Shown here: piece by piece, positions 1 to 11,920 of the stretch | Numbering within the stretch: the first letter of the stretch is position 1 | Layout: every line of letters starts with the position of its first letter | Origin: Henckelia pumila | Lineage: Eukaryota; Streptophyta; Magnoliopsida; Lamiales; Gesneriaceae | Reading direction: 5' to 3' | Length of the DNA: 64,000 nt | Assembly: GCF_033568475.1 (NCBI RefSeq) | Contig: NW_027331831.1 | Span: forward strand, 7,440,001-7,504,000 | Program-made: the position numbers and the translations under genes | Notes under the pieces: model-generated | What the model was told of the DNA's origin: nothing | Database searches by the model: none | The model's input: only the letters and a program-made list of their open reading frames with translations

Positions 1-1563
1 ACTGGGGGTGATGATTTTGTGCATGCCATGGTTGTTGCTGTTGAATCTGTTATTCACAGACCAATCCCAGAAGTAAGCATCTCTCTTTTGTGATTTTGTA
101 CCTCAAGTGTTAGGAGAGTCATCTACTGAAGCAGAGTGCTAAAGGGAATGCCCCGTTTACTTCTATCCAAGCGTGTCATCCTATCTTGAAACAGTGCATC
201 CAGTGTTGGTGATGAACTGCAGAAAAACATAATCTTCTAGAAATTAATGGTGCATAGTAATTAGATGCAGGAGGATGTAAGGTATCCTGTGACTCAGTTC
301 CCACTGCTACCACAACCCTGGGCACCATTTTATCTGTTCTCGGCACCTCTACTGGGACTTGTCATCATTTTAGTGAAAGGGCATAAATTGAATGGGGGAA
401 AGCTTTTTTAAAACCCGAACTAGCAATGTTCGTATAAATGGCCCGAGCTCCATTACTTTCCAAAGCCTTTCTCAGTCTGACTTCATGACTCCAATTCTTT
501 TGGAGTACAAACTTATGTAGCACCTTCTGTCAACTGCCAAAAGTACATTGCTTTATAGTATCGCCCTTATCTACATTTCAAACATACATTATTATTGAAA
601 ACATCTGAGTATTCAGTCGGATGATATGAACCCCTAATCAAGATGTGGATTCCCATTTCACTTCTTTCTGTTTCTTCTTTTCCTTGGTGGGAATTTGCGA
701 ATTGCCAATACATTATTTTTTTTACTTTTAAGCAGTGAGTTAGAGCTTTGGTTGGCATTACGATTAGATGGTGTTTTAAGCGGTTGAGTTGGATGATATC
801 AGATTGGTCTTTGACATAACAAACTAATCTCTTAATAAGAAAAGGAGACAAAAATGTTTAATTTCTTGGCATTGTAAACGACATGTTGAAATAAGTCTTA
901 TGTAATATGGAATATGGATACTGAGAAGAGTTAGATTCTGTGGTGTCTGATTTTCAGAAGTTGAAAGAGGCTCATACCTAGTGCTTATTAAAGAACCGCT
1001 TTTGATCTGATTTGTGAAATACCCTCAGTTTCCCCCTTGTCTTTAATGCTTCACTTTCTTAGCTAGGAATAATATATCCTGCCTGTCCGTTACCGGATCT
1101 ATAATATTTTGATGTGTAAGTATTCTGTTTTTTTTTTTCAAAATAAAAAAACCAATCGTTTATCTGGATGAATCCCTTTCTTTTTTCTTCTTGGTATCTC
1201 CTCGTTGATCTCCAGTAGCTCTCCTTTTTTATAATACAGCTACATCAGTTTATGAACCTTTTTCACTTGTATCCTTGACCAAAATTTTCGAATTTTAACC
1301 ACAAAAGTTCAACTCATTTTCTTCTGGTACAGGGTCAAGTGAAACAGAAGATCTCATCAGGTGGCAAATATGTATCAGTGAACATTGGACCTGTTCAAGT
1401 TGTTTCCAGCGAACAGGTGCTACTATCTCCTTCGCTCTCGATCATTTGTATGCATGTATATACTTGTCAGCATGCATGAATAATGTAATTGATGTGTGTT
1501 CTCCAGGTTCAAGCGGTGTACAACGCTATGAGACAAGACGACAGGATGAAATATTTTTTGTAG
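1..1563 (+). CDS. DUF493 / YbeD-like protein, 3' part (last three exons)
   Basis: Three exons are visible: 1-72 (continuing from outside the window), 1333-1416 and 1507-1563, all in phase 0 with GT-AG introns of about 1.26 kb and 90 bp; the stop is TAG at 1561-1563. The 70 visible residues include DDFVHAMVVAVESV, then SSGGKYVSVNIGPVQV, then a C-terminal AVYNAMRQDDRMKYFL. This is the end of the DUF493 (UPF0250, E. coli YbeD) fold, a small ACT/ferredoxin-like alpha-beta domain whose last helix carries the 'Y..L..d.r.k..L' pattern. Plant members are single-domain proteins of unknown biochemical role; a transit peptide, if present, lies upstream of the window. The short 3' exons and the conserved C-terminal helix make the structure secure; the function is not. 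Confidence 0.85.
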
Positions 1564-2982
1564 ATGTACATCTTTTTTTTAAATTCTGGATACAAGTCTT
1601 CTCATTCTTGTCATCACTTTTGCATATCAAGGTTAACTTTTAATTAGTTGCTTAATTTTTACAAGCGAATGGATCATAACCTTAAATATTGAATGTAAAT
1701 GAATTCTTGTTTCATTTTTCCGCTTCCATGAAGAGTTACAGATCCTTCAACAATAACACTTGTCTTACTCATACTTTTGTGCTCTGTCAACTGAAGCTAA
1801 ATAGTGAACTTTGAATTCAAATAAAACGAGTCAAATGATGACTGGAATTCATGGACAGATGCAAACATGTCAAGTATGACTAGATTCTTGTTTGTAATGA
1901 GTGGCATGTTCTTGTTCTTTACACATCAAGTTGAGAAACTCTGTCCCTAATTAGCATGATTCCAAGCATGTGAGAAATTTTATGCACATCGTTTTTACTC
2001 ATTGCCAACCTAACCAATTTGACTAAGTTGTTTGACCCTTTAATCTACACTTTTCATTGTCTTTCGTGAGTATTTAAAATCACTGGTGTTTGGTTTTGAT
2101 CGATGAATTTCAAATGTATTTTTATTGTTTAGATAATTAAAATCATAAATTTCACATATACCCTCCTTTGGATGTTTATGTTGTATTTCGTGGTAATTAA
2201 CTAAATCTAATTAATTTCAAGTTTACGGTACTTTGTATTACTAATATAATAATAGTATGTGTATATTTAACATCGTAAATAATAAAACAATGATCGAAAT
2301 CCATAGATTTCAAATATATATCTCCTCCTCAAGTATAACTTCAAAGTTCTGAATATAAAATAGTCATTAATGAGATTTTATAATGGGAATATTATCTTCA
2401 TTACAGTTTAGTACTGGTTCAAACATGTGACGTAACCCAAAAAAAAAAAAAATTGGATCATACCGTGATAGATGCTCTTTAAGTATACTTTAATGCCTCT
2501 AAATAAAATACATAAAATTTCATTGGCTGGTAGCATAATTCTGAAAGGGCATCGGTTTTCTTTGCCTATATTATTAAATAAATAATCCTACTTTGTTGGT
2601 GGAATAAATTTCAACAATAGGTAGGCCCAAACCCTTCTCTTTTAACGGTAATCACTTGCTTAAATTGTCACCATCTCCAATGACAATGATTTAGCTGCTA
2701 ACTCGTCATTATTATTAAATATTATCAAGATTAATAAATAAATTGTAACCAATTGTCCTTTTTGTATGCATTTATTTTCTTTATTTATTTTTATTAATCA
2801 CCAACTCGTTCTCGTGGCTAGGCACAAGTCGTAGATGAACCATCGTCTGATTTCAAATAAAAATGTTTAATTTTTATGTTTCTCTAAATTTTATAAAAAT
2901 TATATGTTAAAATTTAGTGATAGAATTGAATTCTTCTTCCATATCAAAAAATTCCTAACTGATTAATCTTTCCTGTTGACAT
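1564..2982. other. 3' flank and AT-rich intergenic DNA
   Basis: The 3' untranslated region of the DUF493-like gene probably covers the first 150-200 bases (T-rich, ending near 1690-1750). Beyond that I see only AT-rich sequence with short A or T runs and no coding exon on either strand. Confidence 0.6.
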
Positions 2983-2985
2983 TAA

Positions 2986-3326
2986 GGGAGTGTTTGCAAA
3001 ATATTATACTTTTGTAGAAATGTTTAAATTTATAGATTATAAAAAAATTAAGAAAAATCAAAAGTTGGTAGTGTTTGGAAACAAATGTGAAAATCTAAAA
3101 ATCAAAGTTGTATAGTGTTTGATAAATAAGTGATTAAAGTAATTTTAACATTGATCTTTTTATTAGAATCACTTTTAGAGAATCATAATCACCATATGAT
3201 TAGTTTTTCGATTTCAGTTAAGTTAAACATAAAGCTAACACATAATTTGGATTTAAAAAACACACAAAAGTGATTTTTTAAGCTAAAATCTAACAATCAC
3301 TTTTTTTAGTGATTATAAACACTCTC
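2986..3326. mobile_element. PIF/Harbinger (Tourist-like) MITE
   Basis: A 341-bp non-coding element with terminal inverted repeats GGGAGTGTTT at the left and AAACACTCTC at the right, flanked by TAA at 2983-2985 and 3327-3329. The 3-bp TWA-type target duplication and the short GG/CC-starting inverted repeats are those of PIF/Harbinger MITEs. It lies about 320 bp upstream of the start codon of the next gene, so it may form part of that gene's upstream region. Classification rests on ends and target site only. Confidence 0.7.
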
Positions 3327-3571
3327 TAAATAAAAGTTCTTGATTCGGACTTCACTTTATACAGTAATTATTATTTAAAACTTTGTGATAATTTAAATAA
3401 ATCGACAAGCCAAAGTAAATTCAATGGTGAAGCACACATCTTCATGATATAAAAATATTTAAACCAAATTATCACATAAACCTAAGCTTAATGATTCTAA
3501 GCTGTGGGTCATCTGATGTCGTCTACGGCGGCGTTTATCTATTTGTCACGTCGTTTTATCACATGTTTTCG

Positions 3572-3580
3572 TATATATAT
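3572..3580 (+). promoter_or_regulatory. TATA box of the MOCO-sulfurase-like gene
   Basis: TATATATAT lies 66-74 bp upstream of the ATG at 3646. With the usual 30-bp spacing, transcription would begin near 3605, leaving a short leader of about 40 bases. Confidence 0.5.
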
Positions 3581-3645
3581 TATTGTCTCTTCTTAGTTGT
3601 TTCCACATTTCCATTCATTTAGCAAGTGCAGATCAACTAGAAATC

Positions 3646-5145
3646 ATGTTACAGAACATCAAAGAACAGGGGAGTACTGTTCTTAATGAAGAATCCCAGG
3701 CAAGCCTCATTTTTCTCCTGGTTTATTAATTATGTGATTGTCTTTTATATTTGATATGTAATAATTCATAATTGCTTGTTTTTTTTTAAAAAAAAAAAAT
3801 TAAATTGTATGTATTATTAGAATGCAATCGAATGTGGAGAAGGAGAATCTTTGAACACATCCTTGCCCAACTCTCCAAATCAGAGCAGCAGGCCAAGCAG
3901 CATGGTGATCAAGGTAAGTTCAGCCAACCTATTATAGTTTTTCGTAGATTTTGAGGCGGTCGGAACGCAGAAAATGGAAATGGTGGCCAAATGAACGTTG
4001 AGATTATGAACTGAGGTCTAACCCCAGAAGCTAGCTCAGCGATGTGAGACGACTAATATAGTGTATTCGTTAACAAAATTTCAAATTTTTAATAATAAGT
4101 ACACCATGTTAAGAGTGTAGCTTGTTGATTGGTGTATGTTTTTTTTGGAAGGAATGTGAATTGATTTTCTAATTGCCACTGTTGTTGTTTTATGCAAATT
4201 TGTCAACAGAAACCGAATAGAGTGATTCCGCCGCACTTGATAGCGGAAGCAATATCAACTCTGCCTGGATTTGACCTGAGATGGTCAGGTCCCATAACCC
4301 CAAGAGAAATGCTATATGTGCAGCAATATGTGTTTGCAAAGTATCCTGAATACTGCAACGGTCTGGTTGAAGATTTGGAAACTGATCATAAAACAGAAGT
4401 TTGTGTCAACGAAGATTCCTCGGAACACATGTCCGACGACAAGAAAAGAGCCCAGAAAACGATCCGGGATAATTCGTTCTTTTCGCCTTCTTTTACTGCT
4501 AACAACGACATGTTTAAGGTCAAGTTAGAACCCTCGAAACTACTTGATACCCTGGCAAAAAAGACTTCTTTCCAGGGGAACTTCATCTCCATCCCCGAAG
4601 TCCAAGCCCGAAACCGAGCCTTGCAAGACTGTGGATTGAATGAAGAGGAATACTTGGTCGTCTTCACGGCAAATGTAAGAGAATCAATGGCGATGGTCGG
4701 GGAATCGTACCCTTTCTTCAGAGGGAATTATTACTTGACAATTCTTGGAGAGGAGACTGATTTAGTGAAAGTTTTTGTTTCGTCTAAAGATTCGAAAGCA
4801 ATATCTGCACCAGAGACATGGCTGGATTTGAGGATCAAAGGATCACAACTTAGCCAGTATTTTAGGAGAAAAAGTAAGTACACTCCAAAGGGACTTTTCG
4901 CGTATCGGGCGTGCACGAACGGGGCTCGATCTTCGATGCATTGGATATCAGAAGCTCATAGGAATTGTTGGCATGTGCTTGTGGACGCAAGTGGGCTGGA
5001 GTTGGGGGAAGATCGGCTGGCGTTGGCGTTGCATCAACCCGATTTCGTGACATGTGTAGTCGATGTTGCACATGCTCAGCCTTCCAAGATTAGTTGTCTT
5101 TTGGTGAGGAAGAACTCGTTTGATACCGCGGCGAGTTCTACATAA
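3646..5145 (+). CDS. Molybdenum cofactor sulfurase-like / PLP-transferase superfamily protein (short form)
   Basis: Exons 3646-3699, 3821-3913 and 4210-5145, all phase 0, give 360 residues. The first intron begins GC (CAG|GCAAGC) and ends AG; the second is GT-AG. The N-terminal third is Ser/Asn-rich and not recognisable. Residues about 170-350 carry the conserved block FQGNFISIPEVQARN, YLVVFTANVRESMAMVGESYPF, APETWLDLRIKGSQLSQYFRRK, then HRNCWHVLVDASG and PDFVTC, ending in SCLLVRKNSFD. This matches plant proteins annotated as MOCO-sulfurase-like (At4g22980/At5g51920 type, from memory), which share the aminotransferase class V fold. Here the protein stops just after the segment where the PLP lysine lies in true sulfurases, and the SFYK-type lysine motif is not seen there (the local sequence is VVDVAHAQP). 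There is no rhodanese-like or MOSC domain. Catalysis is therefore doubtful and the role unknown. Confidence 0.85.
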
Positions 5146-5893
5146 TAGTTCCATTGTCAAATGAGAAATATCAGAAAAAATGTAGTAGGGATCTTTTTTT
5201 AACTTTGTTTGTAAGGTTTGATGTTCGATTGATGGGGGAATTAACAAGATCCAAATGGAGTTTTTATAGGTTCTTCTTTCTTGTATACACATGCATGGAG
5301 AGGATAAATGTGTGTAGACACACAACTAAGTCTCTTTCACTTTAATATCATAATATATTAATGGGTGCTGTTTCAAATTTTGGTTATCGTAAAAGATTTT
5401 TTTCCAAAAAAAAAAAAAAAAAACCACACACACCAGGCAACACTATTGACACCTATCTTTTTAAAATTTAAAAAACAAAAGAGAGAGAGAAAAAATTGAT
5501 CAGGATCGTTCTGATACTACCTATGAAATAGAATATAATAAATTAGTGATCGAGACTCACGCGATACAAGTATAATATAATAAATAAAAAATTGAGGAAG
5601 ATAAGAAATAAATAAATATATGGAATGGAAACAATTTGATAAGTAGTGGATCATTTAAATTTTAAATTGAAGATAAAATAAATTCTATCAAATAGTAAAA
5701 AGAATGTAATTTGATTTCAACATCTTTACCAATATAAATGAATTAGTATTTTTATAGGTTAGATATGTACGTAATTTAACGTTGGTGTAAAATTGACGAA
5801 TTAAAGCGGTTATTATAGATATGATTTCATATGAATAGTTTTTTTTTTTTTTTGAGTGGTTCATATGAATAGTTGTTAAAGTATGGATTTAGG

Positions 5894-5895
<2 letters not shown>

Positions 5896-5943
<48 letters not shown>
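5896..5943. repeat. (AT)n microsatellite
   Basis: An uninterrupted AT dinucleotide run of about 24 units. Confidence 0.95.
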
Positions 5944-5948
<5 letters not shown>

Positions 5949-6329
5949 ATTTTTGCGCAAAATCCATGTCCCCTCTAGGCCAAAACTTCTATTTTTTTGG
6001 TCAATGATCTCAAAATCTAATAAACAACTAATTAATTAACAATCCAAATAACTATTGAAACTAGTTGACCAGAGCCAAACACATTATTAATTTATGTCAT
6101 AAGCTCAAAACTTCTCAATTTTTCCGATTAAATCTTTATTACATTGATATATAATGAATTAATGAGTACAAACTATGAATTACAAAAACAAAAACTATAG
6201 AACATAGGTATGAGAGAGTTTGAGAATTATAAATAAACACATCTGGCAAATGTTAACTTCTTCAATGGATCACGACTTCACGTTTACTATCAAACTATTG
6301 CTTCACATTACAAAACTTTAGTGTTTTTT

Positions 6330-6639
6330 AAGTGAAAAAATTTAAATTATGTGTTTGGACAAGATTTTTATAAAATATTTTGAATTTGTTTTTTTTTAAA
6401 AAGTGTTCTCTAAAAATAATTTTTAAAAAACAATTAAGAGGTGCTTTTAGATGTTTTTAGAGTGAAACTATGGAAGATAAGGATTAACAACAATGTTTTA
6501 GAAATTATAAAAATATTTTTATAGAATTGTTGTCCAAAAAAAATTTTATTCTAAAAAACAACTTTTAAAATAATTTTATAAATTTTTTTTAAAAATATTT
6601 TCATAAAAATATTTTATAAATACTTCTCTAAACGAAACC
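6330..6639. repeat. Dispersed MITE-like repeat, copy 1
   Basis: This stretch aligns by eye along about 300 bp with 49554-49891. Shared landmarks include TGTGTTTGGA near the start, a central 'aaactatg(g/a)aa...aacaac' block, 'atagaat.attgtcc' and a final 'ttttataaata...'. The right end here reads AAACGAAACC, and the inverse (GGTTTCGTTT) opens the other copy, which suggests a terminal inverted repeat. The left end of this copy is not recognisable. The superfamily is unknown. Confidence 0.5.
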
Positions 6640-6960
6640 TAATGTTTTTATTATGGATACATTTTATAAGATAATATATTCCTATAAAAATGAATTCTTT
6701 TTCACAAAAAAAAAAACAGAGGGAAAAAACCGCTTTCTTTTTCACTTAAAGGTAACAAGTAAAAAGTGTTGCGTTAAAAAATATTGCTAATAACACCAAA
6801 AAGCATAACGAAGGTTCTAAAAAATATGATGTCTGATAAAATGTTGAGATCAATTTTTAAGTTTAAACGGGTTTAATATGAGTTTAAACGTGAAAAATGT
6901 TTTAGATTTTGAATTGATACTTTATACACAAAAAATCTTCCATATATACTTCTTCCACCC

Positions 6961-7385
6961 TGTCACGGACTTAGCCCTTCTAAGATCACGTGCGGCCTTT
7001 GTTCCTTGACTACGCCCCTCGCGAGTACTAGCAAAGCAGCCTTTGTTGCGCAAGTGTGTGTGTAAGTGTTTGAGTAAGAACACAAGAGAGCTTGGAGAAT
7101 ACTTTGTATTGATTTCCAACTTCGTGGTTTACAAATGAGGGCTATAACCCTTTTATAGTTGAGCTCCCTACAATCTACATGATTCTAGATTCTTTCATCT
7201 ACACCAATCTAGAGTCTACTTTCTACAAGTTTCTATACAAATCATTTATATACAAGTGTATTCTAGAGAGTTCTACATAAGCCTATATCTTGAATATTGT
7301 AGAGACTTCTAGAAGATGCACAACATCTACCTTGCACCATGCTCTAGAATCTTCCGAAATGCGCAAGAAGGTGCCGGTTGTGACA
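6961..7385 (-). repeat. 3' LTR of the chromovirus
   Basis: 425 bp, TGTCAC...GTGACA; same length as its partner at 15211-15635 and 98.4% identical by manual comparison (seven substitutions, no gaps). Confidence 0.95.
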
Positions 7386-7399
7386 TTCTCCCCCACCTA
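7386..7399 (-). other. Polypurine tract of the chromovirus
   Basis: Read on the minus strand, a purine run AGGTGGGGGAGAA directly precedes the 3' LTR, the expected plus-strand primer position. Confidence 0.8.
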
Positions 7400-9181
7400 T
7401 TTGGCTGACGCCCTCGTCGCCTCAAATTGATGGAGTAGTTCTTTGAACTGCCACAAGTCATGTTTTGTTTCCCATGTTGCCTCGGACTCTGGCAATCCCT
7501 TCCATTTGATCAGATATTGAGTGCTGGGTTGCACTCCACGTCGCCGCTCAATGCGTTTGGCAAGCACCTCTTCAACATCTTTGTCAAAGGAAGTTGTTAC
7601 TACAGGAGGTGCTCGGTGAGAATCGCCTCGGCTAGTGTCTTCCTCATCTGGATAATAAGGCTTTAACATGCTCACATGGAAGACCGGATGAATCTTCAAT
7701 GTGTTGGGGAGGTCGAGACGATAGGATACCTTCCCAACCCTTGCAATTATCGTAAAGGGTCCTTCATACTTCCGGATTAGACCCTTGTGTACCCCTCGAA
7801 AGGCTTTGAATTGATGTGGCAAGAGCTTGATGAGTACTTCATCTCCGATGGAGTACTCTTGTTGCCTTCTCTTTGCATCGGCCCATTTTTTCATGCGCCG
7901 TTGGGCCTTCTCTAAGTGTACTCGCGCCAAGTCCATGTGCTCGCTCCAAGACTTAGCCATCTTTGTCGCGGCGGGGCTTTGCCCCTTGCTAAAAGATATT
8001 TGCAATGTATGCGGAGTAGTCGGTTGTTGCCCCATGACTAGCTCGAATGGGCTCTTCCCAGTGGCCTCACTTTGTTGTAAGTTGTAAGAGAATTGTGCCA
8101 CATCCATGAGCTTCGCCCAGTCTCGTTGGTTGGCACTCACAAAGTGCCTCAAGTAGCATTCCAACAAGGCATTTACCCGTTCAGTTTGGCCATCAGTTTG
8201 CGGGTGAAAGCTTGTAGAGAAATGCAGCTCCAACCCAAGGAGTTTGAAGAGTTCCGTCCAGAGTCGGCCTGTGAATCGGGGGTCCCTGTCGCTTATGATG
8301 TGTCTTGGTAACCCCCAGTACTTGACTACATTCTTGAAGAATAGCCTTGCAGCTTCCTCGGCAGTGCAATGCTTTGGGCATGGAATGAATGTTCCATACT
8401 TAGTGAATCTATCGATCACCACCATGATCGAACCAAACCCATCGGACTTTGGCAAGGCGCTAATGAAGTCCATAGTAATAGATTCCCATGGACGCTCTGC
8501 AATAGGTAGTGGCTCAAGCAGTCCCGCCGGTTGCTTTGTCACGACCTTGTCTTGTTGACAGACCAAGCATGTCTTGACATATAGTTCGACTTGGTCTCTC
8601 ATTTGCGGCCAATAGTATGATGCTTCCAACAAGGCCCTTGTGCGTTTTTGCCCTGGATGGCCAGCCCATTTGGTGTCATGGCACTCGCGGATTAGATCTT
8701 TCCTCAGATCCCCCCACTTTGGCACATAGAGTCGACGTCCCTTCGTATATAGAAGCCCATCTTCAAGCCAGAATTGCCTAGTCTTCCCTTGCTCGACAAG
8801 CTTGGCCAACTCCTTGGCCATGGGATCATGCTCCAATCCTTCTTTGATGTGTGCTGGCAGGTCACCTAAGGCAGCACTGATAGATGCCAACTCTGCTTTC
8901 CGACTTAGCGCATCGGCAACTACATTGGCTTTGACTGGCCGGTACTCAAGCACAAAGTCGAACTCGGCTAAGAAGTCTTGCCACCTCGCTTGCTTGGGAC
9001 TAAGCTTCTTCTGACTCTGAAAGTAGCTAGTGGCAATGTTATCGGTCTTGACGGAGAGCCGAGATCCTAACAAATAATGTCGCCACACCCTTAGGCAGTG
9101 GATGATGGCGGTCATCTCCTTCTCTTGTACCGTGTATCGCTTCTCCGTCTCGTTGAGCTTCCGGCTTTCATAGGCTATGGG
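7397..9181 (-). mobile_element. pol part of the chromovirus: end of RNase H, integrase, chromodomain
   Basis: One long open frame encodes, in order: the end of RNase H (VKTDN, then ANVVADALSRK), the integrase HHCC zinc domain (H..H..C..C around WAGHPGQKRTRALL and CLVCQQDK), the integrase core with the usual DDE pattern (ITMDFISALPKS, then ISDRDPRFTG, then HPQTDGQTERVN), and a C-terminal chromodomain (STQYLIKWKGLPESEATWE). The region is separated from the remainder of pol by the inserted composite element at 9187-12364. Confidence 0.9.
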
Positions 9182-9186
9182 GTGCC
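9182..9186. repeat. Target site duplication (left) of the composite insertion
   Basis: GTGCC here is repeated at 12365-12369, immediately outside the TG...CA ends of the inserted DNA. Confidence 0.85.
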
Positions 9187-11839
9187 TGAAACGACCCTAA
9201 CTCTATAATTAATAAATAAATATGCGGAAATTTTTTTTTTTTTTTACTAAATAAAATATGTACATATATGCCCATACATATATGCACAGAATAAAAAGAT
9301 TTAAAAATAAATAATTAAATAAATACTTAAATAAAAATGCATTCTTTAATAAAATAAATATCTGAGTCTACATTTAATTAAAATACTGTCATGAGGAAAT
9401 AATTAAAAACTGCATGCATTGAAAATATATAAGAGTAACATTCAAAAACCCAACCACTGAAAAATACTTAAAATAAATGTAACATGCTGGCATAAATAAA
9501 ACATGCAATGTGACTCAGACAACTATCACGGTCACGGGGTCACTGCATGTCCGCTCATACATCCTCGCCTCCGGTGGGTACAACCTCATCCTCAACGTAC
9601 TCACCTGCACCATACCAGTGTAGTGAGCCTAGAGGCCCAACATGCTAACATAACAAGGGTTTAAAATAATTTAAAACAATTAAATACTAATACATACATA
9701 TACATGAATGAGCATGCTTGAAAATATCATAACATAACATAACTTAACTTAACTTAAATAACATAATACATAAACATTGTTGAGCAATTAATTTTCTAAC
9801 ATCGCATGGTTGTATCCGTAGTGTAACCTTAAATCATACATTAAATACTGATCAGCGTGGAAACCAACGTACGTGGCGGTGACGAATCACCTCTTAAATT
9901 GGCAGTAAACTGCCCTTCAATAGTTCACATATGGGGACGAATCCCCCTTAAATTGTCACACTACTTCAACTTCCAACATAAAATATTTTATTATTGCTCA
10001 ACCTTAAACATTTAATTATGCATAAAATTATTTCATGAATGCATGTACTTAAATAAAAATGTGTGTCCTTCATATATATTTAATTTAATTTCTTACTAAC
10101 ATATAAATATTAAAATAACTTCAATGCATAAAAATAATTAAATATATAATCAGGACACATGCAAATTTCTCATGGATTGTCCTGGACTGCTGGCCCTAAC
10201 ACTCAAACCCAATTACTTAAATCTGGCCCATTAACACTGAGACTGGCCCATTAACACACTTAAGCCCAATAAAATGATTCTAAGCCCAATTAAAATAATT
10301 TAAAGCCCATAAAACATTCTAGGCCCAATAACAACTTAAACTGGCCCAATGGGCCCAAAAGCCCAAAGACTGGCCCAATAACTTTTATGGGCTCAAAAGC
10401 CCATAAAATTAATGGACTAACTTAATTAAAATTTTAAAAGCCCAAATAAAATTATTTGGGAGTCCAAATAATTTTATTTCAAATTAATTGGTCCAAAAAC
10501 CCATTAATTCATAAAATATTTTAAAAATAAAAAGACTCGAGCCCGGCCCACCAAACCCGGACGCGGACTCACTTAACCCGACCCACGACCCACTGACTTG
10601 ACCCGGACCCAAGAACCCGACCCGGACCCAGCCCTAACCCTAAACCCGAAACTCACCCTATCTCTTCTCGGCTGCGGCCGTGAGCAGCAGCCACTCCGTG
10701 GCTGCTGCCCTCCTGCTCCGGCCGCCCCTGGCCGGAGCGCCGCCGCCCAGACGTAGCCCACGTCTGGGCGGACCTGATCTGACCTGACCCCAGCCCCCAT
10801 GCAGCCTGGACCCTCGAACCCGAAGCCCTTATTCCCGAAACCCTAAACTGCGACTCCTTGGGACCCGATCGACTCTAGATGGTTTCCTGGCTCGTTTGGC
10901 TCGAGCCCCTCGAGCCATTCGGTCCAGACCCTCCTCACCCTACCTAGGACTCTGACCAGCAGCCATACCAGCCATGGTGGACCTGAAAACGTGATCATGA
11001 AGAAGGAAAACAAAGAACCTTACGCATAAACTGAAACAACCGAACCATCTTTTGAAAAACTTGAAAGTTTTTGATGCATACACAATCCACACAATATAAT
11101 ATCTGATAGGTACGAAAAAGTGGAAGAAAATCATGCCTTTCACCGAAATTGAAGAGAAAAACGTGCGTGGGACGATTCCGGGACAAAGACGACTTGCTTT
11201 GGACCTTCAAAAACGTGGCTATAGTGTTCTTCCTTAGGGCTGCTCGGTTGAGGAAGATGATGAATAGTGGGGGTGGCGGCTGAGAGTGTGAGTGATCGGT
11301 GGGTTTGGGGTAGATTAGGTTAGAGTTTTATTTTTAATTAAAATAGGTTTTAGGATAATTAAAAGTTTTAAATATAAAACCAAAAATTTTAAAACTCTAA
11401 ATAAAAATTAAAATATGATAATTTAAGTTAATCATATACAAAATACCGAAATTATAAATTTAGGAAATTTTAAAAATACTAAAAAGTCAATATTTTGGCT
11501 TATTTTGAATAAAAATGGACTCCTAAAATTATATAAAATTAAATACTAAAAATTTTGAGATAATAAAATTCAAAATAATATTTCAGGGCTTTAAAAAGGC
11601 TCATGAAATTAATTGGCTAGAAAGTTGTCATCTCGTCCGTCCACGGTCCCGTCTACGCGATAAAATAATTAAAATACTAAAAATCATAAAATCACTAATT
11701 ATGGGTTAAATACTTAAAAATAAATTAAATCATGCACAAATAATTCACATAATTATTTAATCCATAAATCTAAAATTTAAATAATTAAATATCCTAATTA
11801 TGCATGCGGATTTACGTATTTAAAATACCGGGTGTTACA
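9187..11839 (-). repeat. Long gypsy-type LTR (Tekay/Del-like), antisense component of the composite
   Basis: Read on the minus strand, this 2653-bp segment starts TGTAACACCCGG and ends AGGGTCGTTTCA, the usual form of long LTRs of plant Tekay/Del chromoviruses. It is AT-rich with a GC-rich centre (10530-10990) and a conserved island near 9520-9650 (reading GTGAGTACGTTGAGGATGAG on the minus strand). No coding region. No separate target duplication was found at its inner end, where it meets the U6 piece directly. The lineage is inferred from style. Confidence 0.65.
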
Positions 11840-11847
11840 ACATCCGA

Positions 11848-11879
<32 letters not shown>

Positions 11880-11920
11880 GGCCCCTGCGCAAGGATGACA
11901 CGCATAAATCGAGAAATGGT
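11840..11920 (+). pseudogene. U6 snRNA fragment (nucleotides 13-93 of about 102)
   Basis: The 81 bases run from ACATCCGATAAAATTGG through ATACAGAGAAGATTAGCATG (the ACAGAGA box) to AAATCGAGAAATGGT. From memory they match plant U6 over nucleotides 13-93 without a visible difference. The 5' stem-loop (nt 1-12) and the 3' tail (CCAAATTTT) are absent. No upstream sequence element or TATA box precedes it, so it is not a working pol III gene. Its last four bases (TGGT) are also the first four of the adjacent primer binding site. This is a reverse-transcribed copy of spliceosomal RNA, not a U6 locus. Confidence 0.93.

Larger units (their letters stand above)
5146..6956. other. 3' flank and AT-rich intergenic DNA
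   Basis: The 3' untranslated region of the preceding gene probably runs to about 5350. The rest is AT-rich, with an A-run at 5407-5422, an AT microsatellite and a dispersed repeat copy listed separately. No exon was recognised. Confidence 0.6.

Noticed and set aside
10573-11210. Open frames in the GC-rich centre of the long LTR
   Set aside because: They are short, overlap one another in different frames, show only Arg/Gly/Pro-rich low complexity and lie within non-coding LTR sequence.
11840-11920. A working U6 snRNA gene
   Set aside because: The 5' stem-loop and 3' tail are missing, there is no upstream sequence element or TATA box, and it is fused to retroelement sequence on both sides.
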